In this document: positions 44,519-53,504 of the stretch, piece by piece | Position numbering within the stretch: the first letter of the stretch is position 1 | Layout of the letters: the number at the start of each line of letters is the position of its first letter | Assembly (NCBI GenBank): GCA_029335875.2 | Contig: JARJMZ020000015.1 | Span: 1 to 64,000, forward strand | DNA: 64,000 nucleotides | Direction: 5' to 3' | Source of the DNA: Thermoprotei archaeon | GTDB taxonomy: Archaea > Thermoproteota > Thermoprotei_A > Sulfolobales > Acidilobaceae | Notes under the pieces: generated by a model | What the model saw: only the letters and a program-made list of their open reading frames with translations | Told to the model about the DNA's origin: nothing | Databases searched by the model: none | Position numbers and translations under genes: made by a program

Positions 44519-45004
44519 TCAACCCCTCCTAGCAACAGCTATAGCCTCGATTATAGTGGCAGCCAGCGCCACAAGGATTATGGCGATAACCGGGAGATAG
44601 TCTACGACAACCCTATCGATTAAGCCGGCCACATCAACATAAAGTGGAAGCCCCACTTCAGGCACCCTAAGATAGGATAGGAACACGATAAGCAACACCG
44701 CCAGCGACAGGGAGGCCGCCGCGGCGCCCTTCAAGTGATCCCTCGACTCTAAACCCCCACCTCCAAGCATCGACACAGTTATTATTATAAACATTACAGC
44801 AGCCCCAACGTAAACTATGATTATGAAGGCTGCTACAAGATAGTAGCCTAGGAGAGCCACTAGGGAAGCGGTCAAAGCCCCCAGGACTGCTAGGAGGATG
44901 CTGGCGTAGACGAGGTCTTTAACAGTCACTACTAGGAGAGCCACTAAAACAAGGGAAGCAGACAGTAGAGCGGCCAGTATGGTTCCAGCCGTCTCCCACA
45001 CCAT
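44519..45004 (-). CDS. nuoJ: Complex I membrane subunit J
   Basis: The 161-residue protein has five predicted helices, with the typical ALLGYYLVAAFIIIVYVGAA segment near 50-70 that contains the pi-bulge helix in structures of complex I. Sequence conservation in this subunit is low; position between nuoI and nuoK supports the assignment. Confidence 0.88.
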   Translation of the reverse strand: MVWETAGTILAALLSASLVLVALLVVTVKDLVYASILLAVLGALTASLVALLGYYLVAAFIIIVYVGAAVMFIIITVSMLGGGGLESRDHLKGAAAASLSLAVLLIVFLSYLRVPEVGLPLYVDVAGLIDRVVVDYLPVIAIILVALAATIIEAIAVARRG

Positions 45005-45006
45005 AT

Positions 45007-45555
45007 TTAACTCTTCCTCCTCTTAACCAACCCTTTAATCTCATCAACCTCGTAAACTACTGGCAGCCCCTCGCTAGTGGCGGGCCTTTGAGGCTCAACC
45101 TGGAACATTTCAAGGCTTAGGAACATGTCTGCCAGGTTCTCGTAGACTATATCGTGGAAGGGCACGTGGTAGAGAGCCTCTGTCGGGCATACGTCAACGC
45201 AGAAGCCGCAGAATATGCACCTCTGATAGTTTATAACTGGGTACTGCTTCTGCCTAGGCTTATCCGGGTGCTTCGGGTCTATCTCCGTGACTCTAACCAT
45301 TTTCATGGCCGCTGAGGGGCATATTCTGGCGCATGCTGCGCAGCTTATACACTTGTCTTTGATGAATATTATGAAGCCCCTATAGCCTGGCCTGTGTTCA
45401 ATGTATTCTTTGGGGTATAGTAGGGTTGACCTTTGAGGGTCTACCAGGTATTTAACCCCTAAGGCTAGGGTGTGTATGTTAGACTTTACCCCCTCGAAGA
45501 GACCCCCCCTCCGGTCGAGTTTTTTTAGCGATATTTTAGGCGGCATTGGAGACAC
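45007..45555 (-). CDS. nuoI: Complex I subunit I (two [4Fe-4S] clusters)
   Basis: This 182-residue ferredoxin-like subunit carries two classical motifs: CISCAACARICP near 70-81 and CIFCGFCVDVCP near 112-123, each ligating one cubane and together forming the electron path toward subunit B. The peripheral arm partner is subunit D/C. A separate promoter may lie upstream (45584-45592), so this and downstream genes could be expressed independently of nuoA-H. Confidence 0.96.
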   Translation of the reverse strand: MSPMPPKISLKKLDRRGGLFEGVKSNIHTLALGVKYLVDPQRSTLLYPKEYIEHRPGYRGFIIFIKDKCISCAACARICPSAAMKMVRVTEIDPKHPDKPRQKQYPVINYQRCIFCGFCVDVCPTEALYHVPFHDIVYENLADMFLSLEMFQVEPQRPATSEGLPVVYEVDEIKGLVKRRKS

Positions 45556-45583
45556 CTTAAATGTTAAGCTTCCACCTAATCTT

Positions 45584-45592
45584 TTTTAAATC
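45584..45592 (-). promoter_or_regulatory. Possible internal promoter before nuoI
   Basis: In the only sizeable gap of the operon (52 bases), the reverse strand carries TTTAAAAAA about 30 bases before the nuoI ATG, a plausible TATA element. Confidence 0.3.
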
Positions 45593-45607
45593 CATAACTT
45601 ATATTTG

Positions 45608-46636
45608 TTAATGAAATACCCCTATATATGCCAACAGTAGAGACCATCCGAACCCTACTATAGCTAGTGGTATTGCAAGCCTCCACGCAGCCCCTAAAGC
45701 CTGGTCCAGCCTATACCTTCCATAAACAGCTCTGAGGAAGCTTATGAAGAGCACTATTATGAGGGCTTTCAAAACAACTATGATACTCGGTATTACATAA
45801 CCTGTTATGGGGCCGGGCCCCGGAACGTATGGAGCCCAGCCTCCCAGGAATACTAGAGCTATGATGAGCGCGTAGACAAACCTCCTAACATAGGCCCCGC
45901 CCATGTTGAAGGCATAGAGCGCGCCACTATACTCTGTGTAAGGCCCGGCTACAACCTCATGCTCAGACTCCGGGATCTCGAAGGGGAAGGCTGAGGTTGA
46001 CATTAGGACTGCCAGGACTGCTGCTAGGAAAGCTATAGGGTTTAATATTATGAGCCACTTGAAAGGCTGCTGAGCATCAACTATGTGTACAAGGTTGAAG
46101 GTTAGGGTGGCGGCTGAAGCTGAGAGTATGGAAACTACGGCAACAAGCTCGTAAGCTGTTATAACGTAAGACTCCCTCATACTGCCTATAACTGCGAACT
46201 TGTTGTTGCTAGACCAGCCGGCAGCTATTATTAGGAGTGGTGGGAGTGTTGATAGGGCTAGAGCTATTAGGAGGCTGTAATCCATTGAAGCCACTGGCCA
46301 GAACTCGGGCCTCGAGCTTAGGGGTATGAATATTACTGGGAGAATGGATACTATGAAAGCAGCTATTGGGGCAACATAGAATGTGAGCCTATCCACAGTC
46401 CCAGGTATTATGAGCTGCTGGAGCACGTATCTAACCATGTCAGCTATTATGTTGAGGAAGCCTCCTAGAGCGGGGCTAGCCCAGTAGGGCCCTATACGCC
46501 TCTGCACCCTAGCCGCCGCCTTCCTCTCGAACCATATTGCTACCATGGCTACAGCAAGCGACCCCAGGAAGCCTAGTATTAACACCTGCCAGAGTGGGGG
46601 GTAGGCTATAAGGTATAGTATGGGGTCTAAGATCAT
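45608..46636 (-). CDS. nuoH: Complex I membrane subunit H (quinone site)
   Basis: The 342-residue protein with eight or nine helices anchors the peripheral arm and forms part of the quinone channel. WFERKAAARVQRRIGPYWAS near 36-55 and FPFEIPESEHEVVAGPYTEY near 202-221 with its charged residues are strongly conserved. Seven bases after nuoD. Confidence 0.96.
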   Translation of the reverse strand: MILDPILYLIAYPPLWQVLILGFLGSLAVAMVAIWFERKAAARVQRRIGPYWASPALGGFLNIIADMVRYVLQQLIIPGTVDRLTFYVAPIAAFIVSILPVIFIPLSSRPEFWPVASMDYSLLIALALSTLPPLLIIAAGWSSNNKFAVIGSMRESYVITAYELVAVVSILSASAATLTFNLVHIVDAQQPFKWLIILNPIAFLAAVLAVLMSTSAFPFEIPESEHEVVAGPYTEYSGALYAFNMGGAYVRRFVYALIIALVFLGGWAPYVPGPGPITGYVIPSIIVVLKALIIVLFISFLRAVYGRYRLDQALGAAWRLAIPLAIVGFGWSLLLAYIGVFH

Positions 46637-46642
46637 GCCCCA

Positions 46643-47872
46643 TCACCTGTCTGATTCTGGGGGGAAATAGTCTATGCTACCGTAGATAGCTGGGAGGTCC
46701 ATGAGCGTGTGGCCTGGAACCACATGCTTGAACACTATAGCATTACGGGCTGAGGGGGTTACAACTCTAACCCTATAAGGTGTTATCCCCCCGTCGCTCT
46801 CAACATAATAGAATATTTCACCCCTACCCATCTCACCCCTAGCTACAGCCTTGCCAGCGGGTATTTTCATAGTAGCGTGGGCTGGGACAAACTTCACCCT
46901 ACCCTCCCTCTCGTAGACTTCCTTGTGGAGTTTGGGTAGTTTATCGAAGTCCTCCTTAGCTATTACAGGCTCGCCTTTATGGGTTTCAAGCCAGTTTACA
47001 GCCTGCTCTATTATGTTGAGGCTCTGCTTTATCTCCTCAACCCTAACCCAGGTCCTCGCCAGCGCGTCTCCCTCCTCGAAAACAGGGATCTCAAAGTCCA
47101 GCTCCCCGTAAACCTCGTAGGGCTCCGCTATCCTCACATCGTATTTGACCCCGCTAGCTCTTAGATTAGGTCCTACTATTCCCAGCTCTACGGCCCTACT
47201 CTTAGATATTACGCCCACCCCTGAGAGCCTCTTAACTATTACAGGGTTGTCTACGAATATTTTACGGTACTCCTCCAGCCTCCTCCTCATGTACCTAACA
47301 GCCCTCCTAGCCATACCTGGGAGCTCCTGAGGCATATCCCTCCTAACACCCCCAGGTATGGGGTATGTGTGCGTTAGCCTGGCCCCTGTTAAAGCCTCGG
47401 CCAGCTCCAAGAAAACTTCCCTGTCGCCGAAAGCCCACATGTACATTGTAGAGTGGCCTATGAAGACGCCGAAAATCCCCATTCCGTAAAGGTGGGATGC
47501 CACCCTGTTAATCTCGCAGAGTAAAACCCTGAGATAGCTGGCTCTCGTCGAGGGTTTTTTATCCATGAGTTTCTCCAGGGCGTTGACGTAGGGGAGTGTA
47601 ACGTTGCAGGCGTCTATTATAGTCATCCTCTCTAGGAGTGGTATAGGCTTAAGCCATTCTCTAACCTCGCTAAGCTTCTCCATAGTCCTGTGGACATAGC
47701 CTATGTCAGGGTCTGCCTCAACTATGATGTCCCCGTCGAGCCTCACAATAATCCTCATGTGCCCGGAGCCGGGATGCTGGGGGCCAATGAATATCTCGTA
47801 AACCTCCTTCTCTATCTTCTTAACAATAAACCCCGGGATCTGACCCCCGGCTTCAAGACCCCCACTAGTCAT
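46643..47872 (-). CDS. nuoD: Complex I subunit D (49 kDa-type)
   Basis: The protein (409 residues from ATG 47872) contains FIGPQHPGSGHMRIIVRLDG near the start, the quinone-site His in GPQHPGSGH, and EINRVASHLYGMGIFGVFIG near 140. The NiFe-ligand CxxC pairs of group 4 hydrogenases are absent: the C-terminus reads GSIDYFPPESDR instead of DPCxxC. It is therefore of respiratory type, not a hydrogenase. ATG at 47872 overlaps the nuoC stop by eight bases; the frame runs on to 47893. Confidence 0.95.
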   Translation of the reverse strand: MTSGGLEAGGQIPGFIVKKIEKEVYEIFIGPQHPGSGHMRIIVRLDGDIIVEADPDIGYVHRTMEKLSEVREWLKPIPLLERMTIIDACNVTLPYVNALEKLMDKKPSTRASYLRVLLCEINRVASHLYGMGIFGVFIGHSTMYMWAFGDREVFLELAEALTGARLTHTYPIPGGVRRDMPQELPGMARRAVRYMRRRLEEYRKIFVDNPVIVKRLSGVGVISKSRAVELGIVGPNLRASGVKYDVRIAEPYEVYGELDFEIPVFEEGDALARTWVRVEEIKQSLNIIEQAVNWLETHKGEPVIAKEDFDKLPKLHKEVYEREGRVKFVPAHATMKIPAGKAVARGEMGRGEIFYYVESDGGITPYRVRVVTPSARNAIVFKHVVPGHTLMDLPAIYGSIDYFPPESDR

Positions 47873-48380
47873 ACTTGAAGGGGACCCCCTCATAAATGCT
47901 CTCCTCCTTCACAACAAAATCCTTCCTTAAAACCCTCTTCTCGGCAAGCTCCCGGATTAAAAGGAGGGGTCTCAGGTCGGGGTGGCCTTTGAACGTTACC
48001 CCGAAAAACTCGTAGACCTCCCTCTCCTGAAACTCCACGCTGCCATCCCAGACGCTGACAAGGCTCGGCATCTCTGGATTATCTCTAGGTAGGTCTACTG
48101 ACAAGCCCACTATGAACCCCATTAAATCCTCCCTAGAGTAGCTGGACGCGTGGTATGTTACTCTGATCTTAGACTCTTTAGGGTAGTCTACTGCCGTGAC
48201 GCTCTTAACATGGTCTAACCCCATGCTCTTCAGTTTCCCAGCAGCCTCAATAATGTTGGTAGCCTCAACTAGAACCTCCAGGTACCCCTTCCTCCAGGCT
48301 ATTTCCCTCGCGAGACCCCCTAGAACGTTTTTAACCTCTTCAACTATCCTCTCAGAGTTCAAGGCCTCCACCACTTGCAC
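47865..48380 (-). CDS. nuoC: Complex I subunit C (30 kDa-type)
   Basis: The 171 residues have the family segments VKSVTAVDYPKESKIRVTYH near 57 and the C-terminal WDGSVEFQEREVYEFFGVTF, followed by HPDLRPLLL. It packs against subunit D in the peripheral arm. GTG start overlaps nuoB by 22 bases. Confidence 0.93.
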   Translation of the reverse strand: MQVVEALNSERIVEEVKNVLGGLAREIAWRKGYLEVLVEATNIIEAAGKLKSMGLDHVKSVTAVDYPKESKIRVTYHASSYSREDLMGFIVGLSVDLPRDNPEMPSLVSVWDGSVEFQEREVYEFFGVTFKGHPDLRPLLLIRELAEKRVLRKDFVVKEESIYEGVPFKYD

Positions 48381-48952
48381 ACGTCATCCTTAGGAGTAAC
48401 GTAATCCCTGTCGGGCCTCCACCCTTCCATGAGCCACCTGCTCGCAAGCTTCTTCTCCCTGATAGACTTTCTAAGCTGTAGTATAGCCCTCGCTAAACCC
48501 TCGGGGGGCGGGGGGCAGCCGGGTATGAAAACATCCACGGGAACAACCTCCCAGGGTTTAACAATGTTATAACTGTTATAGAACAGCCCCCCGTCGAGGG
48601 CGCAGGCCCCCATGGCTATGACGAATTTGGGGAGGGGCATCTGCTCATAGGTTATTCTGAGGGCGCAGGCCATTTTGCGGGTTACTGTGCCCTCAATTAT
48701 TATGAAATTAGTCTGCCTAGGGCTGATCCACGGGAGGGCCCCGTATTGTTCCGCGTCGAACCTGGGGCTCCAGGTTGCCGCGAACTCCGCGCCGCAACAG
48801 CTTGTCAATAGGTGGACTGGCCAGAGGCTGAAGGTGGTAGCCCAGTCTACTACTTCCCCGAGTTTCAGTTTACCGAGGAGGAGCTCTCTAGCTCTCTTAG
48901 CGGCCACATTGATGTTGCCGACGTAAACCCTGTCTACAGGCTCTCCAGTCAC
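48359..48952 (-). CDS. nuoB: Complex I subunit B (cluster N2)
   Basis: The 197 residues carry the ligands of the terminal [4Fe-4S] cluster N2 that reduces quinone: the CC pair in HLLTSCCGAEF near 49-59, the Cys in AMGACALDGG near 118, and PGCPPPPEGL near 148. Highly conserved and intact. Overlaps nuoC by 22 bases and follows nuoA after 12. Confidence 0.96.
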   Translation of the reverse strand: MTGEPVDRVYVGNINVAAKRARELLLGKLKLGEVVDWATTFSLWPVHLLTSCCGAEFAATWSPRFDAEQYGALPWISPRQTNFIIIEGTVTRKMACALRITYEQMPLPKFVIAMGACALDGGLFYNSYNIVKPWEVVPVDVFIPGCPPPPEGLARAILQLRKSIREKKLASRWLMEGWRPDRDYVTPKDDVCKWWRP

Positions 48953-48964
48953 TTCAAATCACCC

Positions 48965-49375
48965 CTAGTCTAGAACCCAGGAGTCTATTTTCCTAGACTC
49001 CCTGAAACCGTATATTAGGAGTGGGGAGAGCACCAGTATTAAGATCAAGTATATAGCTAGGATGCTTGAGAGAGCTTCACGGGAAGCCAAGAGAGTCACA
49101 GCAACAAGGATCACCGCAGGCTCCAAAGCCAGGAACATTACCAGGTAGCCGAAATACTGCATGGATAAAACCCTCCTAGCCTCCCCCTTCATCGGGTTCC
49201 CAGCCTCGTATCTGAGGAATTTAAACCTCTCTAAAACCTCAATGTCGGGCCTACCCTGGGTTATGATCCTTAGAAAGATTATGAGCCCAACTGTTAGGAT
49301 CGTTATTAGTAAAGGCAGTACTACTATTGAGAGGAGGGTTCTCACGGTACCCTCATATAGGGTTTCCAAAATCAA
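48965..49375 (-). CDS. nuoA: Complex I membrane subunit A
   Basis: The 136-residue three-helix protein has KFLRYEAGNPMKGEARRVLS near 50-69, corresponding to the conserved loop ExG(C/N)P between helices 1 and 2. First gene of the operon. TTG start at 49375 or the TTG two codons later; the TATA box at 49410-49420 supports either. Confidence 0.9.
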   Translation of the reverse strand: MILETLYEGTVRTLLSIVVLPLLITILTVGLIIFLRIITQGRPDIEVLERFKFLRYEAGNPMKGEARRVLSMQYFGYLVMFLALEPAVILVAVTLLASREALSSILAIYLILILVLSPLLIYGFRESRKIDSWVLD

Positions 49376-49409
49376 ACTTCAACCCCTAAAGTTTAAAGTG
49401 AGAATTTAA

Positions 49410-49420
49410 CCTTATAAATT
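49410..49420 (-). promoter_or_regulatory. TATA box of the complex I operon
   Basis: The reverse strand reads AATTTATAAGG, 35-45 bases before the nuoA TTG. The surrounding 90 bases between nuoA and the EF-2 stop are AT-rich and hold no gene. Confidence 0.5.
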
Positions 49421-49469
49421 ATTATGTAACGTTTAATTAAAATATAGTTGCAGTGAAAGAAGTTGAAGC

Positions 49470-51692
49470 TCACGGGCCTAGGAGGTCGTTCAACGATGGG
49501 GGAGACTGTGGTAGCCCCTTCCTCTTCCTTATAGCTTTTATAAGCTCTTCTAGGAGAGTGTCGGGGACGGGGGCCCACCTGCTAAACTCCATACCCCAGA
49601 AGGCTTTACCCGCTGTCGCCCCTCTAAGCTCGCTGGCTAGGTCGAAACTCTCAGCTATCGGGATTTCAGATATGACCCTAGCCGCCATCCCGTGGCTTAG
49701 AACCTCCAGTATTCTACCCCTCTTCTTAGTAAGCAGGCCCGCCACGCTGCTAATATAGTCCATTGGGACCCTCACGTCAAGCTTCTGTATAGGCTCTAGG
49801 AGTGTGGGCTTAGCTGTGAGTATTCCAGCCCATATAGCGTTCCTAGTCGCCGGGTAGAGCTGTCCAGGCCCCCTATGGGCTGGGTCTTCGTGGATTACTG
49901 CATCGTGTAGTACTACTTTAACGCCTCTGACAGGCTCCGCCGCTAGAGGGCCTTCTCTTAAGGCTAGCCTGAAGCCAGCTATTATAGTGTCTCTAACCTC
50001 CCTCAGATACTGTATGCCCGCAGTCCTGTCAACGAATATGTTGAGGTTCTCGTCTATAGCCCATATCCTCCTGGCTTCATCATAGTCCCAGCCCGCCCTA
50101 TCCCTTAGTATAGCAGCCCTCTCCCTCAAGTCCTGGTCTTCTGTGACCACCCCCCTAGCTAGGAGCTCTATAGTCTCCTCGTTTAGGGGCTCCACGCTTA
50201 TGTATAGCCTGTTGTGTTTGTTGGGGCTCTTGCTCTCGAAGACGCTGCTCGAGGCCCTCACAGCCTCCCTATAAACTACTATGGGCTGCGTAGTCTTAAC
50301 TTCAACGTCAAACTTCTCCTTGAGGAGTGTGAGCGCTATCTCAAGGTGTAATGGCCCCATGCCTGAGAGGAGGTACTCCCCAGTCTCCTCGTTTATCTTA
50401 AGAACGAGGTTGGGGTCTTCTATTACGAGCTTCCTCAGGGAATCTATCATTTTAGGTAGATCCTGGACTCTCAAAGGCTCAACAGCAATAGTAACCACGG
50501 GCTCGCTAACATATCTGAGCTGCTCGAAGGGGGCAGCCTGGGAGGCGGCGTCAACACTGACAATAGTCTCCCCAACCCTCACATCCTCAACACCCATCAT
50601 GGCTCCTATGTTGCCGGCTGTAACCATCTTAGTCACCTCCCTGAAGGGGCCCATGTAGAGGCTGACCTGGAGCACCCTAGAACGCTTCCCCGCGCCCAGA
50701 ACGTAAGCCTCAACACCAGGCTCTAGGGTCCCGGAGAACACTCTACCAGTAGCTACCAGACCCCCCTTCTCCACCCTAACATCGTTAATGAAGAATGCTA
50801 GGGGGCCGTTTGGGTCGGCGTTAACCATAGCCTTGCCCAGGTCGCTGTTAATATCTCCCCTCCACACTCTCGGTATCCTATACTTCTGCGCCTCCCTAGG
50901 GTTTGGTATGAACTTAACCACCATGTCTAGGAGGGTCTCGTGGAGGGGCATTTTCCTGGATAGGCTGGCTATCATCTCCCTGTCCATTGTTTCATAAGCT
51001 TTTATAACCTCCTGGAGGCTTATACCCTTCTTCTTAACCAGGGGTATTGAGACGCCCCACTTATCCTTAGCGCTCCCGAAGACAACGTTGCCCTCAGCAG
51101 GGTTTATCTTCCACTTTCTGGCGAACTCGGGCTCCCCATAGTTGTCTATTAGGCTGTTAACCTCCTTTATGATCTCCACAAACCTCTCCTGCATCTTCTC
51201 GGGGGTCATTTTAAGCTCTTTCACGAGCCTGTCAACCTTGTTTATGAATAGTATGGGTCTCACACGCTCCTCGAGAGCCTGCCTTATAACAGTCTCTGTC
51301 TGGGTCATAACGCCCTCCACAGCATCTACAACGACTATGGCCCCATCTAGAACCCTTAAACTCCTGGTAACCCTGCCGCTGAAGTCCACGTGCCCGGGAG
51401 TGTCTATGAGGTTGATTATGTAGGGCTTCCCCCCATACTCGTGGTATAGGCTTATGTTAGCTGCCTTAACAGTTATACCCCTCTGCTTCTCCACAGTTAA
51501 ATAGTCTAGGACTAGAGCCTCCCCAGCGATCCTCTCAGATATAATGCCCGCAGCCGCCAGCAGGCTGTCGCTAGTAGTAGTCTTACCGTGATCAACGTGA
51601 GCTATAATCCCTATATTCCTAACCTGGTCAATGTTCCCCATAATCTTCTCAATCTCAGCCACAACCTTAACCCTAGCCCCCAAACCCAGCAC
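49470..51692 (-). CDS. fusA: Translation elongation factor 2
   Basis: This 740-residue GTPase drives ribosomal translocation. [13 protein letters not shown] near 28-40 is G1, DTPGHVDF G3 and NKVDRL G4. Diphthamide-site segment [18 protein letters not shown] lies near 600 with the His to be modified, and the C-terminal IRKRKGL is typical for archaea. GTG at 51692 and TTG nine bases further in are both compatible with the TATA box at 51709-51717. Confidence 0.97.
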   Translation of the reverse strand: MLGLGARVKVVAEIEKIMGNIDQVRNIGIIAHVDHGKTTTSDSLLAAAGIISERIAGEALVLDYLTVEKQRGITVKAANISLYHEYGGKPYIINLIDTPGHVDFSGRVTRSLRVLDGAIVVVDAVEGVMTQTETVIRQALEERVRPILFINKVDRLVKELKMTPEKMQERFVEIIKEVNSLIDNYGEPEFARKWKINPAEGNVVFGSAKDKWGVSIPLVKKKGISLQEVIKAYETMDREMIASLSRKMPLHETLLDMVVKFIPNPREAQKYRIPRVWRGDINSDLGKAMVNADPNGPLAFFINDVRVEKGGLVATGRVFSGTLEPGVEAYVLGAGKRSRVLQVSLYMGPFREVTKMVTAGNIGAMMGVEDVRVGETIVSVDAASQAAPFEQLRYVSEPVVTIAVEPLRVQDLPKMIDSLRKLVIEDPNLVLKINEETGEYLLSGMGPLHLEIALTLLKEKFDVEVKTTQPIVVYREAVRASSSVFESKSPNKHNRLYISVEPLNEETIELLARGVVTEDQDLRERAAILRDRAGWDYDEARRIWAIDENLNIFVDRTAGIQYLREVRDTIIAGFRLALREGPLAAEPVRGVKVVLHDAVIHEDPAHRGPGQLYPATRNAIWAGILTAKPTLLEPIQKLDVRVPMDYISSVAGLLTKKRGRILEVLSHGMAARVISEIPIAESFDLASELRGATAGKAFWGMEFSRWAPVPDTLLEELIKAIRKRKGLPQSPPSLNDLLGP

Positions 51693-51708
51693 CCAGGAGA
51701 CTATACAA

Positions 51709-51717
51709 GCTTAAACC
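51709..51717 (-). promoter_or_regulatory. TATA box of the EF-2 gene
   Basis: The reverse strand reads GGTTTAAGC, about 20-28 bases before the candidate EF-2 starts, predicting a nearly leaderless message. Confidence 0.45.
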
Positions 51718-51752
51718 TTAAATCCTAAACACACCCCCACAAGAAAAAACAT

Positions 51753-52295
51753 TCAACACTGAGGCCTACCACAACCAACTATAACCCTAGAAATCTTAAG
51801 CACAGGACCCACAAGCCTCCCACCCTGCTTAAAAGACACAAACACAACACCCCCCAAACCTTCCATTTCAGCAACAACAGACTCACCCTCAAGATCCTCC
51901 CTGTAAACCCTAGCATTGAAAACCCTCAAGAAAACCTCCCCAACCTCCCCAGCCACAGGATCGCCGCCAACCTTAACAAGCAAGTATTTAGGCCGAACAA
52001 CCCCAACAGCCCCAGCCTCCCTAGCAAGCTTAACCCCAACAACAATGAAAACAGCCACCTCCCTCAAAGCAGGAGGACCCGACAGAGGCTCATAAACCCT
52101 TATAACACCCGGGTTACCCCTCCTCTCACCCACAACAACAACCCTATCAGCCCCCACACTCAAAGCCTCCCTAGCCAAATCCGAAAGAGACCTACGACCC
52201 CTAGTAACCCTAAAAGCCCCAGGTATAACGGAAACCAAATCCTTAACAAGACTCCTACTCCTACGACCCGGCCTCCTACTAGTAGTAACCAACAC
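51753..52295 (-). CDS. Brix-domain ribosome biogenesis protein (Imp4-like)
   Basis: The 180 or so residues begin VTTSRRPGRRSRSLVKDLVS, matching the start of archaeal Brix proteins (LxTTSRxPSRRTRS), with IPGAFRVTRGRRSLSDLARE after it and FVSFKQGGRLVGPVLKISRV at the end. The family binds pre-rRNA during small-subunit maturation. GTG at 52295 is chosen because family members start two residues before VTTSR; TTG at 52301 is an alternative. The region is very A+C-rich on the + strand. Confidence 0.85.
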   Translation of the reverse strand: MLVTTSRRPGRRSRSLVKDLVSVIPGAFRVTRGRRSLSDLAREALSVGADRVVVVGERRGNPGVIRVYEPLSGPPALREVAVFIVVGVKLAREAGAVGVVRPKYLLVKVGGDPVAGEVGEVFLRVFNARVYREDLEGESVVAEMEGLGGVVFVSFKQGGRLVGPVLKISRVIVGCGRPQC

Positions 52296-52301
52296 AGCCA
52301 A

Positions 52302-52630
52302 ACCCCAACCCCAAAGAATAATAAAACAACCAAAACCTTAGAAAACACAGAAGACAACAACAGAAAAACCAGACACAATAGAAACCACACTCATAAACCA
52401 AGCCTTAAAAACTTAAAACGTTGAGTGGGAACCACAGGAAGGTGTACGAACATTGATGAGCGGGGGTCTGATGACACCATACGAACATTAATAATGCAAA
52501 CCATAGAGACATACGAACATCCAAGGCCATGCGATGTAGGGGTCTTAAATTGTTCGAATGAAAAACCCCGAACAAAACATGAAGAGAAAAATATTTAAAC
52601 CCCAACAGCAAAACTAAAACCGGAGCCCCT
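52302..52630 (+). promoter_or_regulatory. Leader-like non-coding region with repeated TACGAACAT motif and TATA box
   Basis: No convincing gene is present. The nine-base motif TACGAACAT occurs at 52445-52453, 52480-52488 and 52512-52520 (spacing 35 and 32), and an inverted TGTTCG occurs near 52551. ATATTTAAAC at 52590-52599 is a good rightward TATA element, predicting transcription starting near 52621, ten bases before the first CRISPR-like repeat. This resembles a CRISPR leader. The leftward Brix promoter must lie in 52302-52440 but is not clear. Confidence 0.4.
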
Positions 52631-52805
52631 AAGACTCCCTAAAGGAATCTAAACATTAGGGGGCGATGAAAAACCAGAAACTCCCTAAAGGGAATAGAAA
52701 GGTTAACATGCTCATAACCCTGCTCCCCATAAGTGTTCACTGAAACTCCCTAAAGGGAATAGAAAGCTAGGGCCCGGCGTGGTACTTTCTAAAGGGGATA
52801 GAAAG
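52631..52805 (+). CRISPR. Degenerate CRISPR-like mini-array
   Basis: Two identical 25-base repeats (52677-52701 and 52742-52766; core CTCCCTAAAGGGAATAGAAAG with inverted TCCCT/AGGGA) flank a unique 40-base spacer (52702-52741). A degenerate copy precedes them (52631-52654) and another follows (52781-52805, five mismatches, same ATAGAAAG end). The 3' end resembles the ATTGAAAG handle of crenarchaeal CRISPR repeats, so the reading direction is rightward. Spacing to the outer copies is short (22 and 14 bases), so this is a decayed or rearranged array. No cas genes are in the window. Confidence 0.5.
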
Positions 52806-53436
52806 TGGAGGGAGTTGAGAGGGTGGGGGGGCATAGGTGTTTTTCGATTTTTAAGCTTCTCTCTATGGTTTCTTTGAGTGTTTTGGGGGGTTGGGTTTTC
52901 CATTTTTCTATGAATTCTCTTATTTCTCTGCATGCTTCTTCTATGTGTCTTATTTTGCTTTTTTCGTTTATGGGTTTTTCTGCTTGTATTTTAATGTTTC
53001 CTTCCATGAAGCCTTCTGGGTAGTACCAGACTTTGAACCATGTGAAGCCTTGTGTTAGGAGTTTGAATCCTATTCTTGTGGTTTGTGGGGGTGCTCCCAT
53101 GTCTAGGGGTTTTAGGGTTTCCGGGTCCCAGTAGTATTCTATGTATAGGGGTTCTCCGGCTTTGAGGCTTCTCGATGTTATCCTGTAGATCTCGTCTTCT
53201 AATTGGAGGAATATGCTAGGCTCAACGTTGAAAATCTCAACCCACCCCCTATACGAGGGCCTCCCGCAGAACACTTTCAAATGTGCCGCCACACCACCTC
53301 CATAAACTATTTTCAAATTAAACTCCCCAGTAAACCTCCCACGGCTTATTGAAGCAGATAAACCCCCAAAGCCGGAAGCCAGCTCCAACAGCATAGCCCT
53401 CAAACCTTCATGAACACAAAATCCCAAAGCAGCCAT
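52789..53436 (-). CDS. Uncharacterised protein, paralogue A, bracketed by CRISPR-like repeats
   Basis: This 215-residue soluble protein is unrecognised (an archaeal domain of unknown function, possibly DUF1122-like, unverified). It starts near CVHEGLRAMLLELASGFGGL and has RGWVEIFNVEPSIFLQLEDE near 65-85, LDMGAPPQTTRIGFKLL near 110, and a charged helical C-terminus. It matches paralogue B at roughly seven of ten residues by eye. Its last residues (STFYPL) are encoded inside the CRISPR-like repeat at 52781-52805 and differ from the paralogue's end, so the cassette was joined to the repeats after duplication. Codons at the 3' end are very T/G-rich on the + strand. Confidence 0.75.
   Translation of the reverse strand: MAALGFCVHEGLRAMLLELASGFGGLSASISRGRFTGEFNLKIVYGGGVAAHLKVFCGRPSYRGWVEIFNVEPSIFLQLEDEIYRITSRSLKAGEPLYIEYYWDPETLKPLDMGAPPQTTRIGFKLLTQGFTWFKVWYYPEGFMEGNIKIQAEKPINEKSKIRHIEEACREIREFIEKWKTQPPKTLKETIERSLKIEKHLCPPTLSTPSTFYPL
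53204..53255. repeat. Perfect 52-base match to 55732-55783 (gene-conversion-like tract)
   Basis: The two paralogues are identical at every base here, including synonymous sites, though they differ often on either side. It encodes the GWVEIFNVEPSIFLQ region. Confidence 0.8.
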
Positions 53437-53504
53437 AGACCACGCCGAGGATACCGGCGCCCCTAAGATTTAAATTTTAACGTTACGACTTTGAGTTCCC
53501 GTAA

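Noticed and set aside
46643-47872. Membrane-bound NiFe hydrogenase large subunit instead of NuoD
   Set aside because: Both CxxC nickel-binding pairs are missing and the C-terminus ends as in respiratory NuoD.
52445-52500. Box C/D guide RNA suggested by TTGATGAG and CTGATGAC
   Set aside because: The C and C' boxes could be read, but no terminal D box or k-turn-forming stem follows at the proper distance.
52405-52611. 68-codon leftward frame between the Brix gene and the CRISPR-like repeats
   Set aside because: Composition is Phe/Leu/His-rich with no ribosome-binding site, and it covers the repeated TACGAACAT motifs.
52631-52805. Active CRISPR-Cas locus
   Set aside because: Only one full spacer is visible, the outer repeats are degenerate, spacing is irregular and no cas gene occurs in the 64 kb.
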